From Stentor coeruleus (taxonomy: Eukaryota; Ciliophora; Heterotrichea; Heterotrichida; Stentoridae), in NCBI GenBank assembly GCA_001970955.1, contig MPUH01001094.1:1-24274 (forward strand): a stretch of DNA of 24,274 bases. The letters run 5' to 3'. Positions 9,431 through 18,988 of this stretch are shown piece by piece (the first letter of the stretch is position 1; each line of letters opens with the position of its first letter). The position numbers and the translations under genes are program-made. The notes under the pieces are model-generated. The model worked only from the letters and a program-made list of their open reading frames with translations. It was not told the DNA's origin and did no database searches.

Positions 9431-10123
9431 ATTAGTATGTAGTAAATAACTTTTACATTTATAAGGGCCATAAAGACTTAAACCTAACATAATTAGCACG
9501 TATTGATGCATAAAGAAAGCTTTAAGTTGCCTATTTAACGAATAATAAAGTTACGATAAAACTTATAATATAAATTATGATCAATAACTTTAGCCCTTAA
9601 AAATAGGGATTCATATAAAAACTAGTTTATGGCAAGAATAAGTTAGAAGAATTAGCTTTGAAATAGATTATTATCATATGTAGCAAAAAGGTTTTCTTAT
9701 TAAGCATCTTTAAAATTATTAATTCTAAGACCTTTTAAGATATGATTTCTGCTATATTAGAAAATATTGGGGCAAATGGTATTTTACAGCAATTAAATTG
9801 ACTGAAATAAAGGAAGGCTGTAAGGAATAAAAGCTAATTAATTATTATAATAGTTCTGAATGCAAAAATATATCACTGAAAAGAAACAAAGAATAGCTAT
9901 ATAAGTTTCTCAAAAATTCTGTGACTCATTAACTTTGCCTTATTCTTTTAAGCAAGAATATGCTGCTCTGTAGTAAAAATTGCATTTATCATAAACTATG
10001 TCTTTCGCTATTTGCCATAGATATTTTATTAATTATGAAAAAAAAATTGGATAAAAATTAAGATAAGTTTCACTGACTGAAGCACAGCATACAGACACAA
10101 ATTTAAAGAATTACTTGAAGAAA

Positions 10124-10260
10124 ATTTTTAGGGATTGAAAATGCTGCTTTGATAATTATTATCCTAATTTTGATTTATTGTAAAAAGNATACATCGATTT
10201 TTAGGGATTGAAAATGCTGCTTTGATAATTATTATCCTAATTTTGATTTATTGTAAAAAG
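10124..10260. repeat. 64-bp direct repeat around a single N (probable assembly join)
   Basis: 10124-10187 and 10197-10260 are identical over 64 bases. The single N at 10188 and eight bases (ATACATCG) separate them. This looks like two overlapping contig ends placed side by side. The true locus probably has one copy. Confidence 0.85.
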
Positions 10261-10701
10261 AATATGTAGTTTTATCCCTTGGGTATCAGTAAATTATTTG
10301 ATATTTAGGTCATCAGAACAATATATTTTTTAGATGGAATTTTACTATAACTAAATTTTAGAAGAGTATATAAGTTACGAATAATTATAGATTATAGATT
10401 ATTAAGAAATAGATCGAATAGTAAGATTTTCATATTTTATGTTATAATTTGTCATAGCATAGATATTTTCAATAAAAATATACTATCACTTGTAGAGTAA
10501 TTCATTATCTTTAATATTTTATCAAATTTTATAGTTTATTTATTCTTTATCTTAATATAAAAATTAGTTTATGAAAATATATGAATGGAATATTAGCTTT
10601 TAATAAGAGAGATTTAAATCCATTATAAAGCTATGCATTATTTTGATTGAGAATTAGATTTTGTTTAAAAAACTATATATAATTGTTTGATATGCTAAGT
10701 T

Positions 10702-12009
10702 TTAGATAATCAGCATATCTGTTGTGCTTTGATTTGTATTTTTTGATATAGATGAATCTGGATGGAAGATAACTTGAAAAATGGTAATGATAGTTAGTCC
10801 TGAAAGGATACAAAAACATGCGAAATATCCAATCAAAGGTGTGATCCACTTTTCAAATACATATGGAAGGGCATAATCTGGTATAAACGCCAAGCATATA
10901 TAAGACAACACCCATTTATCATAAGGAAAGTCTTTATCGCTTTGTATCAAAATACTATTGTAAACTGAAGTTCCTAAAAAGCTTATAAAAATAACACAAG
11001 TTGAATATAAGTATCTATTATCAGCACAAAGGCCAAATACAATCAAAAACATAATACTAAGTATATAAGTGACGACCATGATCCGTTTCCAATAATATTT
11101 ATCAAAAAGTAAACCATACATAATTCGACCAAAGCATGAAGTGAAAAATGAAATTGATCCTGTAAAAGACACAAAGTGGTCATCGCCAACATATTGAATG
11201 CCAATGATTTTATAGACACTATACATATAAGAAACTGTGCTATGTCCTGAGAAAAGCATAAAAAACAAATTCCAAGCTTTTTTAGACTTGATCATATCAC
11301 AAAAACTTATAGTTGGGTTTCTATTACTTGTGGTACTTACTCTATTTTTCCATTTTTTAGGTAAGCATAATATCCCAATAGCACTACCTATAATTATAGC
11401 TACTGTCATCCATCTTATAGTCATTGGTATACGATAAGATACATATTCTCCAAAAATCTGCTCTTTTTCATATCCATCTTTGTGTATAGTCTCTGCAGGG
11501 TAATTGTAAGGGTTTGCTATCATTGTAAATAAAATATTAAAAGGCACTGGCCCAAAACTATAGCCTCCAAGAATAATCCCGCTAGTTCGAGCTTTGTGTT
11601 CTGGTACTTCATTCCATAAAATCCATAAACTGGGTAGATAGATTGCTGAACTTAATGCTCCTAAGTTTATCCCAAATACCCACATGAATAAATATGGCTT
11701 TGTTATATATGATGAACCAAAAAGTCCAGCTGAAGAAATGATTACACCAGTTATGAGGATTTTCAGAGGGGTCATGCATCTTATTAAATAACATGCTACC
11801 ATGGTAAAGCAGGTTTCTGAAATGTATGAGATTAAGGAAACCAAAATGAAGTCAGAAACGTAAACTGAATTATCGAGATGATGGTAGTAAGAACCTATAT
11901 ATGGAGCTATTGTTCCCCACATGTTTAGTATTCCAGCTATCTAAGTTGAAATTACTGCATTCAATATAATCCCACCTGTAAAAAGGGCCACAATCCGTAA
12001 TCTTTTCAT
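10702..12009 (-). CDS. MFS transporter (oxalate/formate- or monocarboxylate-antiporter-like), 12 TM
   Basis: A membrane transporter of 430 residues in two exons. Exon 1 (12009-11956) encodes 18 residues; a 15-nt intron (11941-11955) follows; exon 2 runs 11940-10702 and ends in TAA. Splicing completes TM1, which carries the Gly-rich start and the WGTIAPYI end typical of this MFS branch; without it the protein would begin inside TM1. There are about 12 hydrophobic segments, with a loop of roughly 35 residues between TM6 and TM7 (about residues 211-245). The second half has a classic MFS motif A (FGRIMYGLLFDKYYWKR, residues about 288-304). The FGINLGALSSAIYLPSLW segment and the following NPYNYP resemble eukaryotic OFA/MCT-like proteins. 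The substrate cannot be read from the sequence; an organic anion or nutrient is a guess. ATG at 12009 is preceded by an in-frame TAA. Length is normal for the family. Confidence 0.85.
11941..11955 (-). other. 15-nt intron in the MFS transporter gene
   Basis: The sense strand reads GTAATTTCAACTTAG, phase 0, between codons 18 and 19. Its terminal TAG is in frame, so retention would stop translation. Removal joins two halves of TM1. Confidence 0.88.
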
Positions 12010-12369
12010 TATTATATTGCTTCCAATGAATTATTTTTTCTCAAACCTAAAATCCTGATAAGCTTATACAAATATTTTTATAACCTAATTAAATGATTTA
12101 TTCTCTTGCCAAGTATTTTTAATATTATATTTATACCCTTTAAAATAATTTATACATAATGTCATAAAACTAATATTTTTACAAAAACTTCAAAAGCATT
12201 ACCTAAAACACAAAATATAAATACCGATATATATAACAAAAACCCTCTCTATAATATTCACATACCCTACTAAAACCCCTACACCAAAATCTAAAAAATT
12301 CTCTTCTATAACAAAATACCTTAACTACCTCAGCATTTTTATAATATTTTCTAACTGATTATTTAACAT
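12010..12369. other. Intergenic spacer between channel 3' end and MFS 5' end
   Basis: No gene seen. From about 12,180 the plus strand is clearly rich in C and poor in G, with ACCCTCTC-like and CCCCTACACC-like words. The sense strand of the channel's 3' flank is therefore G-rich. Upstream signals for the transporter presumably lie near 12010-12060; I see no clear box. Confidence 0.5.
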
Positions 12370-15300
12370 TTAATTGTAATACAATGAGTTCTCTGTGTTC
12401 TCGCCAGGGTACTCAATATCAGAAAACTGGGGAGTTACACTAACTGATCTCATTTTTTGCTTTCTTTTTTTCGTGTAATTCCTCCAGCTTCTAAACACAG
12501 ACTTCAAATAGATTGTCTGGACAAAGAAGTTATAATCATTTTTCTTTGATTTAGCTTTCCTGTCTAGTTTCTTAATAGCAATTCTTCTAAGCTTAGAAAG
12601 TTGTCTTAAAGAATTCGACTCTTCCATCATGAGGATTTTTTTAGTATATTCGCTTTTGATCCTTGTTATTTTGGTTGAGTACTTTTTTTTCATTAAGGCA
12701 AAAAGTACGTCATGATAATAAAAATTCCCTTCTTCATCACAGCTAACACTTACCGTTAAAGACATAGTAGCTTTTCTTAGAAGGTCTAAAGTCAATCTTT
12801 TATCATCAAAAATGCCATAAACTTTCCCAAACTCAGCGACAAAGTCTGTTATGCTGTCTCGAGAAATCCTCACGCCGTTAGTCTCAGCAGTGTATTTTCC
12901 CCAAATTTTCCTAAATACTTTAATGTCTTGTTGGAATTTGTTTAGAGCAGTATCAGAGTTTGAGGAGTACTCTTCGTAGTTTTGCAAAATTACAGAGACA
13001 AAGAGGTCAAGGACTACAAAGTCTAAGAGGACTACAAAAATAATAAAATATAAGATATAAAAATTTGAGCCTAGATTGTTTGCGCAGTCGAACATTATAG
13101 ATGGATAGTCTTCGCCTGTGGAAATCCTCCATAAAATGTTCATCCCGTTGCTGAAGTTATAAAAATTGTAGTACTCGTTTATTGCATTACCATCGTGGAC
13201 ACTATGAAAAAGAAACACTCCAAGTATAGAAAAAATGAAAAATATCAGTAAAAGCAATGAAAGGACATTGATAATAGCTGGCAAAGCATAAGCAATAATC
13301 ATCATCAGCGTCTGCAGCGACTCTAAACTCTTAACCAACCTAAACAACCTCAACACCCTCATCACCCTAATAATCCTTATCAATTGTGACCCTTGACGTA
13401 AAAATGGCAAAGAAGTCCCAACAAATATTTGAAAACACAAGTCGACAATTGATGCCACAACAATCAAAAAATCAATTTTATTCCATCTATCAGCAAGATA
13501 TCTTTTAATACCAAATCCAATAATCTTTAAGCATGCTTCAAGAATAAACACAATAGTGAGAGCAAGATTAATATTTTCAATAACAATCAAATACTCAGTA
13601 GAAGCTTCTTCATAAGGCATCGCCAACACAATCAAATTCAAAAATATTGCAGCCATAATGCCAAGCTCAAAACTTTTAGACTTAGTCAAACTATGACAAA
13701 GCCTTGAAAAAGCATTCTTCGGCACATGCTTAACAATAATATTTGGTTCAGATTCTATAATTAATTGCTGCAAATCAGTCCAGATCCTTTGCACCTTAGA
13801 CAAAATTAATGCTGAAATTGAGCTTTCATTGATTTTAGCTTCATTAAACTTATTAAAAACAACAACAGTAAAAAGATTTACCATGAAAAAGTTCCCAATA
13901 ATCAAATACCCAACATAAAAATAAGCAATATAAGGGTTGCTATTTACCTGTGGGGCTAAGCCTATATCCCTAGCATCAACACCTTCATACATACGATTAG
14001 GCCATGATTCTTGTGACATGACAATAAATAAAGTTATCATAGCATTTATAACATTATCAAAATTTGTATTATTGTTTTCCCAAGAAAAACCTGAGTTTTC
14101 ACATTGAGCTTGGGTATCTATAAGGATATTTGAGCATTTATACATTTTACCACCTAATAAAGATACACCTAAAATAGCATAGATAAGCCAGATTACTAAT
14201 ATGACTACTAAAACATTGAGGATTGCTGATAAAGATTCTATAAGGGCAATGACAACAATTTTCATAGATAAATTGTGGTTTATAAGTCTTAGAGGCCGTA
14301 AAGTTCTTAAGAGTCTGAAGATTTTGATGATTGGGATGTTGATTGAAGAGACAGATGCGTCTAGGATGGATAGAATTATAATAAGTAAGTCAAGCTTGTT
14401 CCAGTTGTCGCTCAAATAAGTGCCTCTTTCATAGAAAAAACCTAAAGCTAGGGTTTTTACGACAAATTCTAAGAAAAAACAAAAGGTAAAAGCATAGTCT
14501 ATAGTTACTGAAATACGCACTTGAGGATCATCACTTGGGAATTCGATAATATAAGTGTCCCAAACTAGTTTTAGACTATTGAGTATTATAAGTATCAAAA
14601 TCGCCATATCAAATTCCTTAGATTTTATCAGTTTAAAACAGGCTTTGCGGATTTTGCTATTTTTACTGAATACAAAGTAGGATTTAATGCATTGGTTATC
14701 TTCCATATCATTCATTATAAACTTTTCTCTACGATATTGACTGATATCACTAGGCTCTATTTCGCTATCGCTGTCATTTTGGATTGTTGCTAGGGCTTGG
14801 AGCTTTTTTTTGACCTTTTTATTAACGCGTTTTAAAACTTGGTCTTCACGTTTCATGTCATCTTCTTCGTAAAGAATCTCATCATCTTCGTCGTCATGGC
14901 TGAAGGATTCTAGAAGGATTGCTAGGAAAAGGTTTAAAATGACAAAGTTACCAAGGATTATCCAGAAAATCAAGAATAGTGATGATGGTGGACCGATTGA
15001 ACTTCTCATACTAGATGTCAAAATATCATTCCAGTTTTCTGTTGATAATAAGATAAAAGTTGTGACAAAAGCCCAGTGAAATGAGTCGAAATTCCCTCTT
15101 GGTAGTCCTTGATAAAACGAAAACTCTCCTCCAAAAATCTGCATCCCCAATAAAGAAAAAATAATCAAAAACAAAGCTAGTAAAAGAAACAAGTAAATAA
15201 AATTAGACATGGATTTGCTAACAGCACTAATAATATTCCCCATGCTTTCAAGATATCTAAGTATTCTGACAACTCTCAATACTCTAAATACCCTAAAAAC

Positions 15301-17775
15301 TCTAATAGCCCTAAAAGCTGAAAATGTTGAAGTCTTGCTATTTGAAAAAGCAGCGAGTTCAACAAGACTTAAAATAACAACAATAGTATCAAAAAAGTTC
15401 ATTTTATCCCTACAGAATTCATAAATACCATAAGAGACAATCCTGAAAAATAGCTCAATTGCAAAAATATAAGTCAAAATGTTGTTAATCGTTTGCAAAA
15501 CATAAGCATGTTGACTGTTTATCCCATAATGATCTGAAGCTAAGCACCCAGTGTTTATAAGTACAAGTATTATCATCGCACTAGACATATATTTGCTTTT
15601 CATGACAATAGACATTGGGAAAGTGTATTTTTGCCATACACCTAATAAGCCAGGACTCCATCTATGATAAGACATGCTATTGATTTTTTCAATAAAATGG
15701 ATAAAACTATAATCTTCAACAATGTCGTTGCCTGAGAACTCCCCTAAAATACTTTTTTTAACACTGTCGTGAAATTGTACAGTCAGGATCTCATCTTTCA
15801 CTGAACCTTTAAGCATTTTAAAACCTTCTCTAAAGCCTTTATAAAACATTATAAACTTTTTTCTGGACTCTTCAGACATATCCACATACTTTTCTATATT
15901 GCAAGTTCCTTTGATTCCCTCTTTTTTCAGTTTGTAATTCCCAAAATCGCTACCATAATCTCCGATCATATATAAAAAGCTGTAACCCATTTTCTCTAAA
16001 TTCTTCTCTTGATGGGACAAAATATCATCTCTGCTGTCCTGGTTTACTGGGCAAAATTGGTTGATTTCAATTTTAAAGTCAATGATTCTCTTCGGCTTTA
16101 GCATATTAACTGAGGTTTTTTCCCTTCTAAGCATCAAAATACTTTTAATCCTCCTGAGTTTTTGTAGTTGATTTGAAATCTGACTCTCACTATCAGCAAG
16201 GCTTTCAAAGAAGCTAAGACGTCTCTGATGAATACTCGGGGCTATTGAAGTATGGACAAAATCTCCTCGTGTAGTCAAAGGCTGCTCATCATGGTTGATT
16301 TTATTAAAAATACTATCCACCCGATTTTTAGTTATATCCATAACTTCAACATTGTGCTCAGTAAAATCCTTTTCCTGCAGTCTTTCCTGGTCTTGTGCAT
16401 GAGTATTTTTCTTAGCTGAGGTTCTATAATTCGTCGATCTTGCTGAAATCCTCTCATTTTCACTATCTTTTGATATAAGCTTATCATTATTTTCTTGGAA
16501 ATTTTCCATTTCAAACTTGATGAATTCCTCTTTGGCTTTGATTTCCCTCACTTGTTGCATAGCCTTAAAAAATGAGCTTGTTATAATTGCCAAAGTTAGG
16601 TTAAGAATCAAATTTGCCCCAATAAAAACTAGAGGCATATAGTAAAATATTGAGAAATAACTGAATGCTTTTTGTGTGTAGATCAAAATTTGAGTCCACC
16701 CTTCAAGGGTAATTATTTGAAAGACCATTATTAAAGAGATGAAGATATTGTCAAAATGCGTTGTTCCATAGTTTGGATTATCTAGAACTTTAGCACAAAT
16801 TGATGAATCATCGCATGGAGTGTTGCCGCATGGGTCAGAATTTTCATCAAAATACCCGGTTTCTAAGTCCATGCAACGATAACTTAGTATACCACTCCAT
16901 AGTTGTAGAGCTGCTATGGCAAAGACTAGAGTGTAAAAGAAAAGGACGATTAGAGCGGAGAGTAAAGGCTTGATTGAGTAGAAAAGAGAAGTAAACATAG
17001 CCCGCATACCTGCTACAGAGGTAATGCTTCTTAAAGGTCGCAAAATCCTTAAAGTCCTCATAGCTGACAAATTAACTCCTGAGCCAGCGTATCTATCACC
17101 CCATCCACTGACTACAATGATAAAGTCTAAAATATTCCAATAGTCTCTGAGATACGAGTTTTTATTAAAAATCAGGCCATATGCAATAATCTTAAGTGCG
17201 CACTCGACTGTATAAAAATACAGAAAAAAATCATCAAAGTCTTGAAGATTTGCTTGAGGAGTACTGTTTGGGTTTTCCATTGCAAGGACTATTATATTCA
17301 TCAATATGACAATAATTACAAGTGTTTCAAAAATACTTGAGCCAATCAATAGCATAGAGAATTCACTGAAAGCATAAAATGTTCGCATTGTAGCTTTGCG
17401 GATTTCAAGCAATGGGTAGGGATCATTGAAATATTCAACAGTTTCGATTTTTCTGATAAAGCGAGCTGTGACATAGTCTTTAAGTAGCTTAAGCTCATCT
17501 TCAGTTGCAGGAGATTGCCTTGGTTTAGAAATTTTAGCTGAGGTTTTCAATAGTTTTTTAGGTCTACTAATTGTAATATCACTCTGAATACAAGAGCTAA
17601 GCATAGAATAATCTTGTAAGTATTGCAAGGATTGAGACTTTAAAGGACTTTCTTCTAAATAAGGACTATAATCAGGAGTACGTGGAGGTTTACTATTCAA
17701 GAAATTAATTTTGTTGTCGTTTTTATGCTCTTCTCTAAAACATTCTTGACTAGGTTTCAGATAACTTTCATTCAT
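12370..17775 (-). CDS. Four-domain voltage-gated calcium channel alpha-1-type subunit (EEEE filter)
   Basis: A 1,801-residue intronless frame with four 6-TM repeats. Voltage-sensor S4 helices have Arg at every third position: I at about 240-252, II 821-843, III 1151-1166, IV 1461-1482. The pore loops carry TLEGW (E358), STENW (E913), SQESW (E1256) and TGEDY (E1555), an EEEE ring as in Ca2+ channels and unlike the DEKA of animal Na+ channels. It should conduct Ca2+ across the plasma or ciliary membrane on depolarisation; in ciliates such channels drive ciliary reversal, while a role in contraction is inference. The I-II linker is long (about 402-725), with no obvious beta-subunit AID motif. 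The II-III linker has an acidic DDEDDE run near 961-976. A post-IV EF-hand-like region (about 1615-1700) is followed by a basic tail, a possible calmodulin site. An in-frame TAG precedes the ATG; TAA ends it. Confidence 0.95.
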   Translation of the reverse strand: MNESYLKPSQECFREEHKNDNKINFLNSKPPRTPDYSPYLEESPLKSQSLQYLQDYSMLSSCIQSDITISRPKKLLKTSAKISKPRQSPATEDELKLLKDYVTARFIRKIETVEYFNDPYPLLEIRKATMRTFYAFSEFSMLLIGSSIFETLVIIVILMNIIVLAMENPNSTPQANLQDFDDFFLYFYTVECALKIIAYGLIFNKNSYLRDYWNILDFIIVVSGWGDRYAGSGVNLSAMRTLRILRPLRSITSVAGMRAMFTSLFYSIKPLLSALIVLFFYTLVFAIAALQLWSGILSYRCMDLETGYFDENSDPCGNTPCDDSSICAKVLDNPNYGTTHFDNIFISLIMVFQIITLEGWTQILIYTQKAFSYFSIFYYMPLVFIGANLILNLTLAIITSSFFKAMQQVREIKAKEEFIKFEMENFQENNDKLISKDSENERISARSTNYRTSAKKNTHAQDQERLQEKDFTEHNVEVMDITKNRVDSIFNKINHDEQPLTTRGDFVHTSIAPSIHQRRLSFFESLADSESQISNQLQKLRRIKSILMLRREKTSVNMLKPKRIIDFKIEINQFCPVNQDSRDDILSHQEKNLEKMGYSFLYMIGDYGSDFGNYKLKKEGIKGTCNIEKYVDMSEESRKKFIMFYKGFREGFKMLKGSVKDEILTVQFHDSVKKSILGEFSGNDIVEDYSFIHFIEKINSMSYHRWSPGLLGVWQKYTFPMSIVMKSKYMSSAMIILVLINTGCLASDHYGINSQHAYVLQTINNILTYIFAIELFFRIVSYGIYEFCRDKMNFFDTIVVILSLVELAAFSNSKTSTFSAFRAIRVFRVFRVLRVVRILRYLESMGNIISAVSKSMSNFIYLFLLLALFLIIFSLLGMQIFGGEFSFYQGLPRGNFDSFHWAFVTTFILLSTENWNDILTSSMRSSIGPPSSLFLIFWIILGNFVILNLFLAILLESFSHDDEDDEILYEEDDMKREDQVLKRVNKKVKKKLQALATIQNDSDSEIEPSDISQYRREKFIMNDMEDNQCIKSYFVFSKNSKIRKACFKLIKSKEFDMAILILIILNSLKLVWDTYIIEFPSDDPQVRISVTIDYAFTFCFFLEFVVKTLALGFFYERGTYLSDNWNKLDLLIIILSILDASVSSINIPIIKIFRLLRTLRPLRLINHNLSMKIVVIALIESLSAILNVLVVILVIWLIYAILGVSLLGGKMYKCSNILIDTQAQCENSGFSWENNNTNFDNVINAMITLFIVMSQESWPNRMYEGVDARDIGLAPQVNSNPYIAYFYVGYLIIGNFFMVNLFTVVVFNKFNEAKINESSISALILSKVQRIWTDLQQLIIESEPNIIVKHVPKNAFSRLCHSLTKSKSFELGIMAAIFLNLIVLAMPYEEASTEYLIVIENINLALTIVFILEACLKIIGFGIKRYLADRWNKIDFLIVVASIVDLCFQIFVGTSLPFLRQGSQLIRIIRVMRVLRLFRLVKSLESLQTLMMIIAYALPAIINVLSLLLLIFFIFSILGVFLFHSVHDGNAINEYYNFYNFSNGMNILWRISTGEDYPSIMFDCANNLGSNFYILYFIIFVVLLDFVVLDLFVSVILQNYEEYSSNSDTALNKFQQDIKVFRKIWGKYTAETNGVRISRDSITDFVAEFGKVYGIFDDKRLTLDLLRKATMSLTVSVSCDEEGNFYYHDVLFALMKKKYSTKITRIKSEYTKKILMMEESNSLRQLSKLRRIAIKKLDRKAKSKKNDYNFFVQTIYLKSVFRSWRNYTKKRKQKMRSVSVTPQFSDIEYPGENTENSLYYN

Positions 17776-17790
17776 CTAAATTATTTAGAT
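17774..17790. repeat. 17-bp near-perfect palindrome overlapping the channel start codon
   Basis: ATCTAAATTATTTAGAT on the plus strand has two 8-base arms around one base and overlaps the ATG of the channel gene (17773-17775). In RNA it would be too tight to form a full hairpin. As DNA it could be a dimeric protein site or chance in AT-rich sequence. Confidence 0.4.
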
Positions 17791-17959
17791 TGTAATAATT
17801 ATACTAGAGAATTATTAAAATGAGAAAGAAAAGTGGATGAATCAATAAAAGTTAGATTTAAATTATAAGGCATTCTTTTGCCTGAAAAGAATATTTTCGA
17901 ATGTTTGTAGTTAATGAATATATTTGTAGTAGGATTTTATATGATATGAAAATCGATAT

Positions 17960-18241
17960 ATGAAGAAGGGATTTCATAGAGCCAGGAATAGAAAATATAC
18001 TGATAAGATACTTAATAATTATTTAAGGAGTTTTTATGAGGTTTTAAATTTTTGGATTATTATGAACCTTTTATATTTGGCTACAAAGATTCGTATTAAT
18101 AGAGAGGTAAAAGTTTATATTTTAGTTTTTTTAAAGATGTGTGAATACTATGGGCTTGTGAGAAATTGGAATGATTCAATATATAGAGATTATTGGAATG
18201 ATTCAATATGTAGAGATTATTGGATCAGCAATTTTGTTTGA
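17960..18241 (+). CDS. Weak hypothetical ORF (93 aa) with a 9-residue tandem repeat
   Basis: A 93-codon frame starting at ATG 17960 and ending in TGA. It has no recognisable family. A hydrophobic stretch covers about residues 26-42, and near the C-terminus the nine residues WNDSIYRDY are repeated once with one change. The frame is longer than expected by chance in this AT-rich strand. However, codon use is not clearly gene-like and it sits in a promoter region, so it may be spurious. Confidence 0.2.
   Translation: MKKGFHRARNRKYTDKILNNYLRSFYEVLNFWIIMNLLYLATKIRINREVKVYILVFLKMCEYYGLVRNWNDSIYRDYWNDSICRDYWISNFV
18168..18221. repeat. Tandem 27-bp repeat, two copies
   Basis: 18168-18194 and 18195-18221 are 26/27 identical and start GGAATGATTCAATAT. 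The 27-bp period keeps the weak ORF in frame. Confidence 0.85.
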
Positions 18242-18988
18242 GAATCGGAAAAGATAGCACCGTGAAAGTAGTATGAAACACTAAAAATGGAATAGATTTG
18301 CTGGTGAGATGCTGAATTTATATTATAGAGGAGATTTGATATTGCGAGTAGGAATTAATTTAATAAGGTAGAAGTATGGCTAAATAGATGACTTATTGAC
18401 TAGTGTTAAATTTTGAGTAATAATGAATCTTATAATCAGAGTAATAAATTTAACGTTAGGTTTAATGAATGATTATAAAATATTAAGAGTCCTAACGTTT
18501 TGATAAATAATACTAAGATACCATGTAGTTCCTAAATACTTTTAATATACCACAAGCTATTTAAGGGCAATTTGAATATATTTATAAATAAAAGTTCTCA
18601 TTATAGAACAAAATAAAAATTCATATCAAAACATAAAATACAAAATTTCAAAATAATCATATGCAAAAATTTAATATAAAATTTTATAGTCATGCAAAAA
18701 TCTTCAAGAAATCTCAAAGTAATTCCTACAGGCATTCACTAAACCCTAGTAAATTCCAAATACCCCTCGAAACTTTCTTGAGCCTGACCTAAAATTTCAC
18801 AGCAAAATATAACTTATTCTAAATCTCTTATCCCACATGGTATATTTTAGTATGATTGTTAAACCAAAAAAAAGTTTTTTTCTTATCAAAATTCAATGAT
18901 AACACATAAAATCTCCAATCAAAAAAAAAAACCCTAGGCATATATACAATTCCATTTAAGTATTTTTTTCTCTCTTTAAATCACTATA

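Larger units (their letters stand above)
9086..10701. other. Intergenic region between the surface-protein and MFS genes
   Basis: About 1.6 kb of AT-rich DNA with no long frame on either strand. It contains a leader-like element at 9382-9430 with a tiny frame below it, and a 64-bp direct repeat around an N (10124-10260). I see no RNA gene or transposon ends. Confidence 0.5.
17776..18988. other. 1.2-kb divergent intergenic region with a G/C strand switch
   Basis: This separates the minus-strand channel and the plus-strand Ras gene and must hold both promoters. From about 17,800 to 18,480 the plus strand appears G-rich and C-poor; from about 18,500 to 18,988 it appears C-rich and G-poor, with the switch near the middle. 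A weak ORF (17960-18241) lies in the first half. Confidence 0.5.

Noticed and set aside
10124-10260. The direct repeat as insertion-element target duplication or a mobile element
   Set aside because: There is no inverted ends or transposase, the N sits between the copies, and an identical-length case occurs at 22145-22273; an assembly join explains it better.
14201-15424. Plus-strand frames of about 70 codons opposite the channel's S4 regions
   Set aside because: They are antisense to conserved voltage-sensor helices and arise from their repetitive Arg/Leu codons.
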